From Pyrocephalus nanus (Eukaryota; Chordata; Aves; Passeriformes; Tyrannidae): a DNA stretch of 64,000 nucleotides. Positions 51,107 to 61,867 of this stretch are shown piece by piece. A program made the position numbers and the translations under genes. The notes below the pieces were generated by a model. That model did no database searches and was not told where the DNA came from. It saw only the letters and a list, made by a program, of their open reading frames with translations. How positions within the stretch are numbered: the stretch's first letter is position 1; each line of letters opens with the position of its first letter. The stretch spans positions 25,312,001 to 25,376,000 of the forward strand of contig CM076270.1 in assembly GCA_038380795.1 (NCBI GenBank), read 5' to 3'.

Positions 51107-51136
51107 CTGAGAGACACTGAGAAGCTGGAAGTTGGG
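51107..51136 (-). other. Possible 30-base micro-exon
   Basis: On the minus strand the 30 bases CCCAACTTCC...CTCTCAG follow a strong acceptor (TTCTTCATTAATTCTGCAG) and precede a perfect donor (CTCAG|gtaagtca). The length is a multiple of three. The frame that would continue from the 61.87-61.95 kb candidate (one base, then codons) is open and reads PTSSFSVSL. Joining them is speculative across 10.7 kb. A pseudo-exon is the default explanation. Confidence 0.15.
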
Positions 51137-52439
51137 CTGCAGAATTAATGAAGAATATTACAGGTGTTTATTTCTAGGTGAGAATCAAATACACCTGGGT
51201 TGACCAACAGTGACTCAGGGATTGTCAAATAGCAGCATTTCAACATGTTCAAGCAGCCCTGTGAGGAACTAAATGATAACAGTGACCGGCCAGTCAGCAT
51301 AAGCTGTGACAAGTTATATCATCTTACTTTACTAAATCCATAGTCTCAAAAGAGTTTAATCACAGTTGGATGACACAAAGCCAAATACAAATTGCCTTGC
51401 TTAGCAAAGACTGTCAGCTAACTTGCCTTTTTGCAACCACATATGAACTAAATATCATAAAATGAACCCTAGAAAGACACAAGAGAAAAGACATAAACAC
51501 AAATATTTAGAAGCTGTAAGGACTAACTATGAGGAAATACTTAGCAGAAACAGGAGAGGAAATAACTATTCAATTGAGAAAAACCTTTTTGATACATGCT
51601 GTATGCAATTCCTCTGATGTTTGGATGCTTTGCTGCATTTCTGAAAAATCTAGAGAGCACCAAGCAGCAGAAAAATGTGTTACAAAGAATAATGCTGCAT
51701 AATCCAGGAACTGGACTGGATAATCTAATTGGACACTAATTTCTAGCATTTTTTTCTCCTTGGAAGTACTACTACTTTTGCTAAAAAGCTGGCATCATTA
51801 AAAACAACAACAAAAAACCCATGTCTTTCCTGTCTCTGGTCTTTTTTTAAAAATTATTTTATTAGTAATTTTATTGAAAAGCATCTTAAGGATTTAAACT
51901 TATTTAATGATGATAGGAAACACCCTAATGTCTATTGTATAAGCATTTTTACTGACTAACCAGGGCAAAATTAGTATCAGTAGAATTTATGTTGTTCTAT
52001 AAATGGCCTGGGCAAAATCTCATAACAAATCCACAGTGTAGTCAAAACTCATCTGTTCTTTGCACTTCCTACTTTGCAGATGAGACAGTCTCAAAAGACA
52101 GGGTAGGCTGAAGACTGGTTGGACAACTCTATAAGTGAAGTCTCAAGACTCTTGTCATTCTAGCTGTCTAAATTACTTAAACAGGACTCAGAGGAATTTA
52201 AAGGGGAGAAACGACATGACAAACAATTATATTCTAACACACTATTTATAACAATGCCCTTTCAGATTATTGTTCCACTCAGACTGACACATTACTGTAA
52301 TCCCAGGGATGAATCAAGGGACTTAGAGTTAGATCGTGCACAGCTTGTAGGCGTAAAAAAAATACGAATAAAGAAGTGACATTCAGGAAATATAGAGCGA
52401 CTCAAGGATAAATTCTGCTGGGATGAGCTTAATTTATCA
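51137..52439. other. Noncoding sequence, nothing recognised
   Basis: Unique AT-rich sequence. No exon, RNA gene or transposable element could be supported. Confidence 0.5.
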
Positions 52440-52700
52440 ATGTCAATAACAACGGTGAACACATCGCAAGAATACATGCATATTAATTGAAAATAACTCA
52501 GATTAAATCACTGCAGTTTGACATTTTGAGATAGGCACTTTATCTTTTCAAGAAAGAGAGCACTATAAAATCTTTAATCTGAAAACACATCTTAATTGCG
52601 TGTTATCACCTCCTAATTGCTTCTATATTATATTAAACATTTTGCTAATTACTAGCCTGATCATGGTGTAAATAGCTTGAGGCTAGAGCTCATAACCAGC
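52440..52700. promoter_or_regulatory. Candidate conserved noncoding element
   Basis: High-complexity AT-rich sequence with dense homeodomain-type words (GCATATTAATTGAAAATAAC, CCTAATTGCTTC, GCTAATTACTAG) and a few CpGs, and no repeat character. This is the typical texture of a developmental enhancer. It is a visual judgement only. Confidence 0.25.
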
Positions 52701-52749
52701 TGAAGACAACTGGGCACAATGAGGGCCACAAAGAAGTTTATCACTTCGG

Positions 52750-53040
52750 TGTATTATCACGGACTTCCATCATTATCAGTGTCTATCACTCTTTATCTCT
52801 GCTTCCCTTGTGAGATAAAGAAGAGAGACAATAATGTAGATCAGAGGTTGGGTTGCATTTCAGTTAATCCATCTATTTCTAGCTCTAGATTTCTAATATT
52901 CCCTGGGGACAGAAGTTGTCTGCCTACTGCTGTCACTAATCTACTGCTCCAAGACTGAGGCCAGAACGCTGTCTGCTCTACCACGAGACTGGGTAATGGA
53001 GGCGCTCCCGGACAGCTGGAAGTGCCTGCTGCATCCGAAA
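52750..53040 (-). repeat. Possible tRNA-derived (MIR/CORE-like) SINE relic
   Basis: Read on the minus strand, GTCTCGTGGTAGAGCAGACA resembles an RNA polymerase III A-box region. About 150-200 bases further comes TTATCTCACAAGGGAAGCAG and GATAATGATGG, like the 'catctgtaaaatggggataatgata' segment of MIR-type SINEs. Order and spacing fit, but conservation is weak and the B box is not clear. Confidence 0.3.
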
Positions 53041-53106
53041 CCAAGGGATGCGGATGAAAGACGGTGCTGTGAGCAACCTACCCACTTAGCTTCAGACCCC
53101 AAGTAA
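52996..53106 (+). other. CpG-rich 36-codon reading frame
   Basis: An ATG in good context (GTAATGG) opens a 36-codon frame (MEALPDSWKCLLHPKPRDAD.. to ..THLASDPK, stop at 53104) through an unusually CpG-rich patch (GGCGCTCCCGG, GATGCGGATG, GACGG) within AT-rich DNA. There is no known homologue that I recognise. It partly overlaps the possible SINE relic, which could explain the CpGs. Not called as a gene. Confidence 0.15.
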
Positions 53107-53320
53107 TACACAGATGATACACAGGGAGAATCTGAGGCAGCAGCTTATGAATTAATAAAAAAATTATTTACGCATAGGCAATAAAAATGCTCCTACGAAA
53201 CTGTCAGGTGACCCAGCAATGCAGGCAGTCACTCAGGCAACAACTAATAACTGAGGTACAGCAATTGTTTCAACAATTACTGTTATCTAAAATGAGCCCA
53301 CCAAAGCATATTTGTTACAG

Positions 53321-53395
53321 GTTTTCTTGAAAGAAAACAATTTTATCCGACATCACATTCAGGAATTAACTGAATTTTGGGTTCCAAACTGCAAG
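53321..53395 (+). CDS. Possible internal coding exon, gene unknown
   Basis: A 75-base segment lies between the acceptor CATATTTGTTACAG and the donor CTGCAAG|gtaaaac. The frame is open with phase 0 at both ends and reads VFLKENNFIRHHIQELTEFW then VPNCK, plausible for an amphipathic helical segment. A second acceptor (CATCACATTCAG) inside it would give a shorter exon. The peptide is not recognised, the donor is of moderate strength, and the frame stays open about 140 bases past the donor. A chance pseudo-exon is possible. Confidence 0.25.
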
Positions 53396-54178
53396 GTAAA
53401 ACACAGCTTTGTAAAAAATGACTTGCATTTCCCAAAGGAACCAACCTTAAGTAGAATAAATCAGCACACAGGTAAACAGCTTTTCTCACTGTCTCCTTGG
53501 CAGAACATAAGTTCAGCCAGTGCTAAGAGGATGTGCTGATGTGTGGTTTATGAATTTTGCTCTCTGTGTTTAAAGTTAGATTTTGACTACAGCCACTTTG
53601 TCAGGGCTTGCTGTAAGATGCCAGAAGCCCAAGTTCATCTCTGTTAATAAAAGTTTACTTTTTTGTCTATCTTTGCACTGTGGCAACAGCAAAGAATTTA
53701 CACCTGGAGCTTCATTTGCTAGATGGAAAAACCTCACAACTTTTACTAAGTAGAAAGTTTATAAGTCAGGGAGGAAGAAAAAGATTGCGAATGAGGGAAC
53801 ATGAAATATGGAATAATTTAGGCCTGAGTCATGAGATGCAAAAGCAGAACACTCTCAGCTTCAAACTTTTTGTATCGGAAGACCTTGTTTATTGAAATTG
53901 TACATAATTAATTAATCAGAAAGTAATGTTCAAGTCTGAAGAAACCTTCTACCTTCCCCACAGAGAAAGGTGCCTCACTGATGGGATAAATGGCACTTTC
54001 TCCAGTCAGACAAGAAGTACTGTACCTGCTTAGATCGCTGTCTTCCAGATTCCCTCTCCCACCTCCTGGACACAGCTGTGGGTTGTTTTATTTTCTGTTC
54101 CAAAGGCTATACCACTCTCTCTTTACCTAAACTCCTGGTTTCCAGGAACAACATAAAATAAGTTGGAGAAGTGGACAG
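53396..54178. other. Noncoding sequence, nothing recognised
   Basis: The open frame continuing from the candidate exon ends at 53539. No other feature was found. Confidence 0.5.
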
Positions 54179-54261
54179 TGTCCCTATCCATGGCAGGGCG
54201 TTTGGAACTAGATGATCTTTAAGATATTTTCTAACCCAGACTATTCTATGATTCTATGAAA
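54179..54261 (+). mobile_element. Short CR1 LINE 3' tail
   Basis: TCCATGGCAGGGCGTTTGGA, AACTAGATGATCTTTAAG and the terminal ATTCTATGATTCTATGA are diagnostic of the extreme 3' end of CR1, including two copies of its terminal octamer (ATTCTATG). Only about 80 bases are present, so this is a very severely 5'-truncated insertion. It lies in the opposite orientation to the other CR1 copies in the window. Confidence 0.92.
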
Positions 54262-54505
54262 TAAGAAGTGCTAACACCATCCCTCTGCACTACCTGTGTA
54301 CCACTGGACTTGCTGCCACAGGTGCTGCCACCTCCCAAGGGTGTGTGTCTCTCCTCCCCTGCACCCCCTCGGCCATCCCATCTCTGCAGCACTCTTCCAT
54401 GGCAGTTTGATCAATCGCTTCCCTGACATGAGCTACAGCACGGCATTGACAGGAATCCAGGGCCCTCAGAGACTTTGTGTCAGAGCTTAAGAAACTGGGC
54501 TTGTT
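54262..54505. other. Noncoding sequence
   Basis: Slightly GC-rich stretch with no recognised feature. Short overlapping frames on both strands are not supported as genes. Confidence 0.5.
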
Positions 54506-54533
54506 AAAAAAAAAAAAAAAAGAGAGAGAGAGA
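54506..54533 (+). repeat. A16 followed by (GA)n
   Basis: Sixteen A continuing into GAGAGAGAGAGA, a compound simple repeat. Confidence 0.95.
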
Positions 54534-55879
54534 AATGGGTAAGACATTTTAGGGAATATATTCTATCTTTTGAAGAGCCCAGCTCTTGTTTCAGCTGCCA
54601 GAATCCTCTTACTTTTTCAGTTTCCTATTATCTTTATTTCCTTCTTCCTTTGTTTCTAGGCTGTGTATGTTTAAAGTGTCTCAGCCTCTTTCTTCAGCTC
54701 TTAAGCAGTTTTCATAGGTGCCTGTGTTCTCCCCAAGGATTCCTTAATTTGCCACTTCCCCTTGTGGCTATGGCAAAGCCACGCTGTATTCTTGTCTTCC
54801 TTTGTACCCGAAGTGAGGAGAGGAAGATATTTCCCTGAAGAATAAATATTCTGCCATAACAGGTTGGTGCAAGGCTGGGCCCCCGATGTGGTGGTAGGCA
54901 ATGTCAAGAATACCTTGTACTTACACACAGGAATGCACACAGCTTAAAGGAAAGGCTGTACCACACAATACACAACTTCCAAGGGCTCATTTCTGCAGCT
55001 GTATTTTAAGCTCTTGCTACAGATGAGTTTTATGATATTTGCTTGTTTGTGTTTTCTCCTCTGTGTTAACGTATATTATCTCCACAGCCACTAATTCTTG
55101 ATATAAATGATGCTAAGCAGTAAAGTATGGTCCATTAACTTGATTTTTAAAAGTATCTAAAATTTACGCAGTGATTTAAATAATAATATAAATTATATTA
55201 AGCATGTGCAGCAGCAGAGGGTACGGCCTCCTAAACAGAATGAATTTCTCCTTGGAGAGCACTGATTAGTTCATTTTTCCTAATGAATCTTTCGTTATAG
55301 TCAGAAGTTCCTTTTTTTCCCCCTCACTGTCTCACTTATGAAGCATGCATATGTATATATGTATGTTCCATTTATATATTTGAGAGCTAGATTAAGTAAT
55401 ATCCTACTTCACCTCCAGAAAGGGCACAGCACTTCTCAAGGAGGCAGCTGCATTTCTTAGGAGGGGGAAACTGAGGCCAAGGCACTCCAGCCACAGGTCC
55501 TCAACCTGCTCAATCTATGGGCCAGCCACTTCCAAGCATATGATTCATGGCTAAAATACACTCTGCAGAAAAGTGGATGGATACTTCTGCTTCTCTCAGT
55601 GCAATTTATTGTTGAGGCCAATTAGAAAGTGTTACCCATTAAGACTGATGTAGCCAGCATTTCTCCCACCCTGTCAAAAAAGTGCAGCAGATGGTTTTGC
55701 ACTGCCTTCTCCAGCATCCAGTGATGCCCCCCTGCTTCAGCTCTGCCCTCACTCTGCACATTCACACCGTTCTCCCCCAAGGCAGGGTGAGGGAGAGAGA
55801 AGTTCCCCCTTTCCCTCATAAGTGCTTTACATGCTCCTAGAAGACAGGCTGCCATCTGGCCTAATGAGCTTTTGGAACA
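54534..55879. other. Noncoding sequence, nothing recognised
   Basis: The phrase GGGGGAAACTGAGGCCAAGG near 55463 recalls the 3' half of a MIR-type SINE but is too short to call. No gene was recognised. Confidence 0.45.
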
Positions 55880-56260
55880 AACTGCCTTTAAGACAACTTT
55901 CGTTTACCTGCAGTGACGCTCCTTTGGCGGTTGTTTACCAGCACCCCGGTCAATTAGGCTGTAGTTAAAGATTCATCACAGTTGTTGGTTTTTTCCCCTA
56001 GAAATATCAATGTAGGTAGTGTTTTCCAATAAGTGGACATTAATTCATGCTGAATTACAGTGGGATTCCCAAGAAACTACATATGAATACTGAAAGAAAT
56101 CATTATGATTAATGAAATAATTTATATGTGCATGTTGATGAAAGAATCATAATCTAGAGTAAATTAGTAGAGATTTATGTACTAATAATTTTGTTGTGCA
56201 CTAAGGTCCACATGAAAACCAACTAAGCGATGTTGTATTGACAGGCAGTTCATATTATCA
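55880..56260. promoter_or_regulatory. Candidate conserved noncoding element / enhancer
   Basis: The left part has CpG-bearing words (CAGTGACGCTCC, TTTGGCGGTTG, CACCCCGGTCAATTAGG). The right part is rich in homeodomain/POU-type words (ATTCATGCTGAATTAC, CATTATGATTAATGAAATAA, TACTAATAATTTTG, CAACTAAGCGATG). There is no repeat structure or coding frame. This is the most enhancer-like stretch in the window to my eye, without alignment support. Confidence 0.28.
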
Positions 56261-59085
56261 TATCTTAAAGGGATAGTATAATAGTATCAAATAAACAATT
56301 TCTAATGTATATTAACTCTATTTCACTTTTCCCCCCTCCCATATTCTATATTTCTGGCATTAATTGGAGTAAGGTTTCATCCCTTTCATCTTCACATACA
56401 TGCCAAAGAGTCAATGTGAATGAGATGACTGAAAATATTTAAACATAAAATAACTGACTTTCAAGAGAAAAGTAAATTACCTGACCTGATCCATCCGTGT
56501 ACTTCTGACCGCATGAAGGCCATGTGGCTGCATGCAGGGAAGGGGAATTTCATGCCTTTCTGGACAGCTGGTGCAGCTCTCCCCAGATCTCATGGTGCCC
56601 CAGGTCAGTGCCCGGGACAGCCAGGGCAGCACCCTGCACACCCCCAGCCACCCCCAGCGCCGCTGACGGCGGCACCACAAATGCACTGCACAGTTGTAGA
56701 TACCTTAAATGCAGCCGGTTTTGCTTACTGCAGGTAATGCAGCCCTGGCATCAGGAGAACTGAGGCCAAGAAGTGAATTCTACTTAGTTTTCCATAAAGA
56801 AAAACACCAGCAGAAGCACCTTCCTTCTTGGCAATATTTTTTCAAGTGCTCATTGCACGAGCTGGAGCACAACTGGAGCTGAGGGCAGTAGGGGCCTCTC
56901 AAAACTCTGTGTGGCAGAGGCCGTGCACCAGTGTCACACAGTCACCTTGGGGGGTTTGAAACGCCAGCTCATGGTAAACACACAGAGTAAAGTGCATTAC
57001 TTAATATTCTAAAGAGATGGCTGTGAATTGTTTTACATTAATCACTAAAGCGAACGTTTACAAAATGCATCTCTGTATAATAACTAACTGATCTTACTTC
57101 TGAAATTCTTATGGAAAATAGAAAGTGGAATGTAAGTGAAATTATCTATTCCAATTTATTTTTAAAAACAAGGATAAATTGCTGACCTAGCAAAATCTGC
57201 ATTTTTTTTTTCCTAGGGTGCTCTTAGTACTTAATCATACTTTTCAAAATTTTTTTTAAAGAAGTGGTATAATCTAGTCAAAATAGTCTTATGTTTTTGT
57301 AATAAGATACAGTATCAATCTATAGCAACTCAGAGAGCCTAAACTGTTTGCAGTTTTCAAGAAGAAAACATCCCCTGAGCTATGTGTCCGAGACTGTAGT
57401 GATGTGATCCAACAGCAGGACTACTACTGTACATTAGTAATTTAAACAAGATCCAGACTTTTTCCTCCTGTACTTTCCCTTTTAAGTTATGTATTTTAAC
57501 TTTTTGCTGCTGGGGACATAGTTCTGTAGCGCAAAACTCAATACTAGAGGCAATATTTAAATTTTATACATGCTTGGACATATTTGTTCATAACAAAGCC
57601 TGCTGGAGGAATGAACTCTCTTCTGCAGGGAACCCAATGTGAATTTACAAAGGAGAAATTACTAATAACAACATTTCTAATGAAAACCAGACTGTGTCTA
57701 GCCATTTTACCTAGCTATTACTTATGGAACCTGTAGCCACCACTAGATGCTATGCAGAATACCTAATTTTCAAAATCCTCACTTAAACCTTAATTCAAGG
57801 GAAAGACCTCTTGATCTTACAAAAGGCATTACTGCCGGAGATTAAACTGCTTGATGCTATGTATTGTTCTAGTTGTAGTCAAGAGGGAATATTAATTGAG
57901 ATGTTCCATGGATTACAGTGTGTATTCCACAGTGGTTCACATGTTTCCTGGTGGTCTTTCCAACAGGAATAGCATAAATGAGGGTAATAAGACAGATCAT
58001 TTTGAACCTTAGTTGTTAAGCCATTGTTCTGTTGTGAACAAAAGGTAATGCTTGGTTGATTTGCTTTATTTCTGAGCTGTTCTGACTTTTTCCCTGTGCA
58101 CCTAATCTCTGCCACTTCCTCTGTGAGTCATCAGCAGCTGGACCCAGTGAAACCACAGGAACTAGCTCCTGGTAAAGAGCTCTAATGGTGCTATTACTCA
58201 AGTTCAATTCTCTTTAAGCCTGGTAAAGAAGCATCATGAGTCATATGGTACAGACAAGAGTTCTTTTGCATTTGCTTCTTTAGGAAAATCAAAACCCATG
58301 TCTTGCTTTTTCAGAGTGATTACAATGGATGTCTCTTACACCTATCTCACTCTGCCTGTCCTTTGCAGCAAGGATGAAGTGTCATTTTCCTTTCAATTCC
58401 CCATTATTTTTTTCTTGTACTTAACAGTTGCACTGCCTATAATTTAAAGACAGTTCTTAAAAATGAAACAAAACAAAAATTCACCACCATTTGGCTTTCT
58501 CCTTTCTGATCATTTTCATTGCACAGAAGTGCAATGTGATTCACACCTCCGACTCAGCTGATTTGATTAGTTGCTGCTGCCACACACCTGCTGCTGTCAC
58601 CACAGTAGTCTGTATTTGTGGCATACATTCCTGCTGTCTGACAGAACAGGTGGATATTGTATAGTAGATTGAAAAAAAGGGTTTGAATCGTAATTGTTCT
58701 GCATCCTTGCTTACACAAGCTCAGCAAAAGTTGGGTCTATAAAATGAGTCTTATGATTTGCCTTCAGTAAATAGAGTGGTCAAGCATCTTATTTTAAGCT
58801 AAAGCCAGATTTTTAACTTTAGGAGATAATAAACTCCTCAGATGAACTTTACAGTAAAATGGCTGGAAATTTTTTATAACTTTTTAAAATTTCTGATTCT
58901 CAGGCATTTCTATACAAGACAATTTGAAGACTTCAGAGAGCGCTGGGGGATCTCTTTGACTCTTGGTAGGAGTTCCTTTCCTCTCCTTTAATTAAAACAA
59001 GTCATTCTTAACATTTTAAAATGGTCCTTATTAAAAGAATGTCTCAGTTATTATCCTCTCAGACTAGCGTTTTGCCTTCTGATGA
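56261..59085. other. Noncoding sequence with one GC-rich patch
   Basis: 56540-56690 is a local GC- and CpG-enriched patch (CCCGGGACAGCC, CCCAGCGCCGCTGACGGCGG) with overlapping frames on both strands, none recognised. The rest is unique AT-rich sequence. Confidence 0.5.
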
Positions 59086-59405
59086 AGTCTTGCATGCTGG
59101 TTGAAGGAGGTTTACTTGAATTGTAATGCAGTGCTGCTCGGGGATGGATATTCTATGGCAGTCTGCAACACTGGGCAGCAGGAAAAGAAATGGAGTCTAC
59201 TGTTCAGAATATTGAATGGAGGGAAGCATTTGGCAGTTGAAAAAGATCTTCATGTGAAGTGTAGGGGTACCTCTGACCAGGTCTTTGAATTATCCTTTAA
59301 ACATGAAATGGGAAGAACCCAAAATCCCACATGCCGCCCAATTCAAAAGTATTTCAGTGAAAAACTGAGGAACAGTACAAGTGCAAGGAAACCTCCCAAG
59401 GACAG
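59086..59405 (+). other. Open segment ending at a donor-like site
   Basis: A frame of about 106 codons runs from after a TGA at 59083 and closes with a stop overlapping a donor-like site (AAGGACAG|gtaaaatg). It includes YLNCNAVLLGDGYSMAVCN and FELSFKHEMGRTQNPTC. The peptide looks less random than most frames here but resembles no family I know. An acceptor (CCTTCTGATGAAG) just upstream is weak. Not called as a gene. Confidence 0.15.
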
Positions 59406-59409
59406 GTAA

Positions 59410-60400
59410 AATGCAATTGTAGTCTCCCTAAATCAGAGAGTTTATTTATGAGCAGAGTTGTATTTTAATAAATTAAGGGCTCCAGTATAGACACTCCCAA
59501 GTTGTAACCCACATATCAGAAGAGAGCACTACGCCCTGATGTGAGCCTGTGCAGACTGAGGATGCTGTCACCACTGCTGCTGATGGCAGCACTTGACAAG
59601 AAAAAGTTTGAAAATCAGAGTCCTAAGGAATGAGCAGTTTTCCCTCTCATTCAAGATAATTTTTAGGCAAGTAGTGTGCCTCATCTAAAACACACACATT
59701 ATTCCTCTGGGTTGAACAAAACCAAATGTTTTGATGTTTTCATACAATAAATGCCATCTAAATACCAATTTACCAGAAGTGCCAAGATTTAAAATTGATT
59801 ACTTCTGCCTATTTCTCCAGCTAGCTATTAAATTTGCAGCAGATTGCAAATCATGGCTGCATAGAGGAAGAATCCAACAAATATTTGAAGACAATATTGT
59901 GCACATTTTTAATATGCACTTCTTCAAATATGCACATCTAAGGTGCTGTGTTACGGAAGAATTTTTCTTAAAGCAGGAAAAAAAGCTTAATGAGATAAAA
60001 TTTTAGGCAGACTGTGATTCTACATTTTGGAAGTTTCCATAAAGTTTTATGGCATCTATTTCAAATTAATATTTCATTAAACTATTTTTATGGGCTATCT
60101 TTAGAATGATTAATTTGATATGTTATTTCAGGTTTTACCTTTTATTTATGCAGCCCACACTAGTGTTCTGGAATCATGGTACCGATGATTTTTCAGCTCT
60201 CAGGTACATAAGAGGATAGGATGGAACTAAAGAGCTTTCAATTTTCATCCAGTTCTAACAGATGTATTTGATTTATAGTAGAAGCTGGTTTCATACTCTT
60301 AAAAATGTTGTAAACAATTTGCAGCTGCTTGATTTTTTGATGCCATCATAAATATTCATGAACTTTTTCCAAGATCTACAACTATAAGGTGACCTTAGAC
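59410..60400. other. Noncoding sequence, nothing recognised
   Basis: The end of a decayed repeat may be present near 59600 (AAAGTTTGAAAATCAGAG), but it was not called. No gene was recognised. Confidence 0.45.
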
Positions 60401-60427
60401 AAAAAAAAAAAAAAAAAAAAAAAAAAA
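60401..60427 (+). repeat. A27 homopolymer
   Basis: The longest A run in the window. No obvious retroposed body, target-site duplication or poly(A) signal lies immediately upstream. Confidence 0.95.
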
Positions 60428-60778
60428 TCAGACTTGTGTGGTGCAAAGTGTTGTCATTGCTTTTTCACCTTTCTAAGAACTACAGAGACAGCTGCAAAGT
60501 CTGAGCTCAACATCACATCCAGGGTTTCTGGAAAATGGAATGCCTTGTTTTTTAAACAGAAACAATGAAAAGCCACTGAAGCTATGCTAGCAGAGAGCCT
60601 GATGACACAGTCTGGCATGAACACAGTGGCCTGGCAAGGAGTCACTGGGTCTGAAATCAACAGCTCTGAACGTGACCTTTAATAATGTTAGTAAAGACTT
60701 TTTAGCAGGTCATAGCACAGTTTTCTGACCATAATGGAAAGGAAAGGGAATGACTGCCAGAAAATGGATAGAAGTTTT
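60428..60778. other. Noncoding sequence with a weak minus-strand exon-like segment
   Basis: On the minus strand GATTTCAG precedes a frame (60454-60660) ending near a donor-like TTAGAAAG|gtgaaaa. The acceptor pyrimidine tract is poor and the phase does not fit the 61.9 kb candidate exon, so it is not called. Confidence 0.35.
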
Positions 60779-60871
60779 AAAAAACAAACAAACAAACAAA
60801 CAAAAAACCCAAAACCAACAACAGCAAAAACCAAACCCACTCAAACAAACAAACAAAAAAAAAAGAAAAGC
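60779..60871 (+). repeat. (CAAA)n-rich simple repeat
   Basis: Two CAAA arrays separated by a C/A-rich stretch and ending in A-rich sequence. The 80-85-codon plus frames rich in Lys/Gln/Asn/Thr here are repeat artefacts. Confidence 0.95.
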
Positions 60872-61699
60872 AAAACTGGCAAATCTAACTATTCTGTTTG
60901 CAAACCTATTAAATGTTCAGCAATTAAAACTGACATTAAAGCATACAAAAATATTACATTGTGTCATATCACACAATAGGATACTGTATTATTATAACTC
61001 TATGTAACTAACAGGTACATTTTGTTCACCCTTCAGCAAAGCTCCCTCTGTTTCTTTACCCCCTTGAGATTTTCACCTTCAGTATTTTCACAAACTAACT
61101 AAAATATTTGTGTTTCAGGTGAAATTTTTATGTTTTTTAAGAATAATTGTAGAGAGTATACAGAGACAGTAATTGCATCAGTATCTCAAGCCAGTCAGAT
61201 AAGCTGGGGATGGGAAGGTAGGGGGTCCTGACTAAAATGAGAAGATGTAAGAAAATACTTGAGAAGGTGAAATAATTCCACTCAGGAAGATGCAGGACTT
61301 TGAGGGTGTTGATCTTCAGTGGCATCTTGCCCTAAACATTTGGGTCATCTGATATGAAATTTAAGTATGGCCTATAGGACTGAGATTTCTAATGATATAT
61401 CTTAGCAAGTAATGACTAAAATGACACATTAGTGACAAAAACCGGGATTTGTCCCAAAATTCATAGAACACATTTTATACTAACACACTGCATCCACAAC
61501 ACATCTTTTTCCTGGGGTATTCACAAGGTTTAAATAAATTACAGGTAATATTTTCGTAAGTACACATATGATTTAGAAATCTATGCCCCATTTTTTAAAT
61601 TGAAGGAAAGTGTTTAAAGTGATTTCAAAGGGATTGAGGTGATGAAACACTATAAAAAGAATCCTACTAAGCTTCTCTTACATTCAGTATCTGACCATA
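60872..61699. other. Noncoding sequence, nothing recognised
   Basis: Unique AT-rich sequence downstream (with respect to the minus strand) of the candidate exon at 61.9 kb. No further exon with convincing splice sites was found. Confidence 0.45.
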
Positions 61700-61820
61700 A
61701 ATGCTTAGATGTCCCTTTGAAGGTCAGGCAGATCTGATGTAATAAGCATCCAAGTTGCTTTCAGAACGGTGAATTAGACCCCTAAATAACATAAGTGATT
61801 TCGAAAATGAGGTCTAACAA
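61700..61820 (+). repeat. Fragment of an ancient amniote interspersed repeat
   Basis: AATTAGACCCCTAAATAACA and TAAGTGATTTCGAAAATGAG echo the 'ttaggcccctaaatcacttaggtgcttttgaaaatg' phrase of the same old repeat seen at 30866-30913. The left part (TAAATGCTTAGATGTCCC) may belong to the same copy. Confidence 0.4.
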
Positions 61821-61867
61821 AATCCTATAGGTATGTTGGGTTTAGTAAGGGTATCTAAAAGACTCAC

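Noticed and set aside
55455..55490. AAACTGAGGCCAAGG as a MIR fragment (also near 56760)
   Set aside because: About 15 matching bases only, with no supporting flanks.
60454..60660. Minus-strand open frame between TTTCAG and gtgaaa
   Set aside because: Weak acceptor, weak donor, and phase incompatible with the 61.9 kb candidate.
60734..61007. Lys/Gln/Asn-rich frames of 81 and 85 codons
   Set aside because: Translation of the (CAAA)n repeat.
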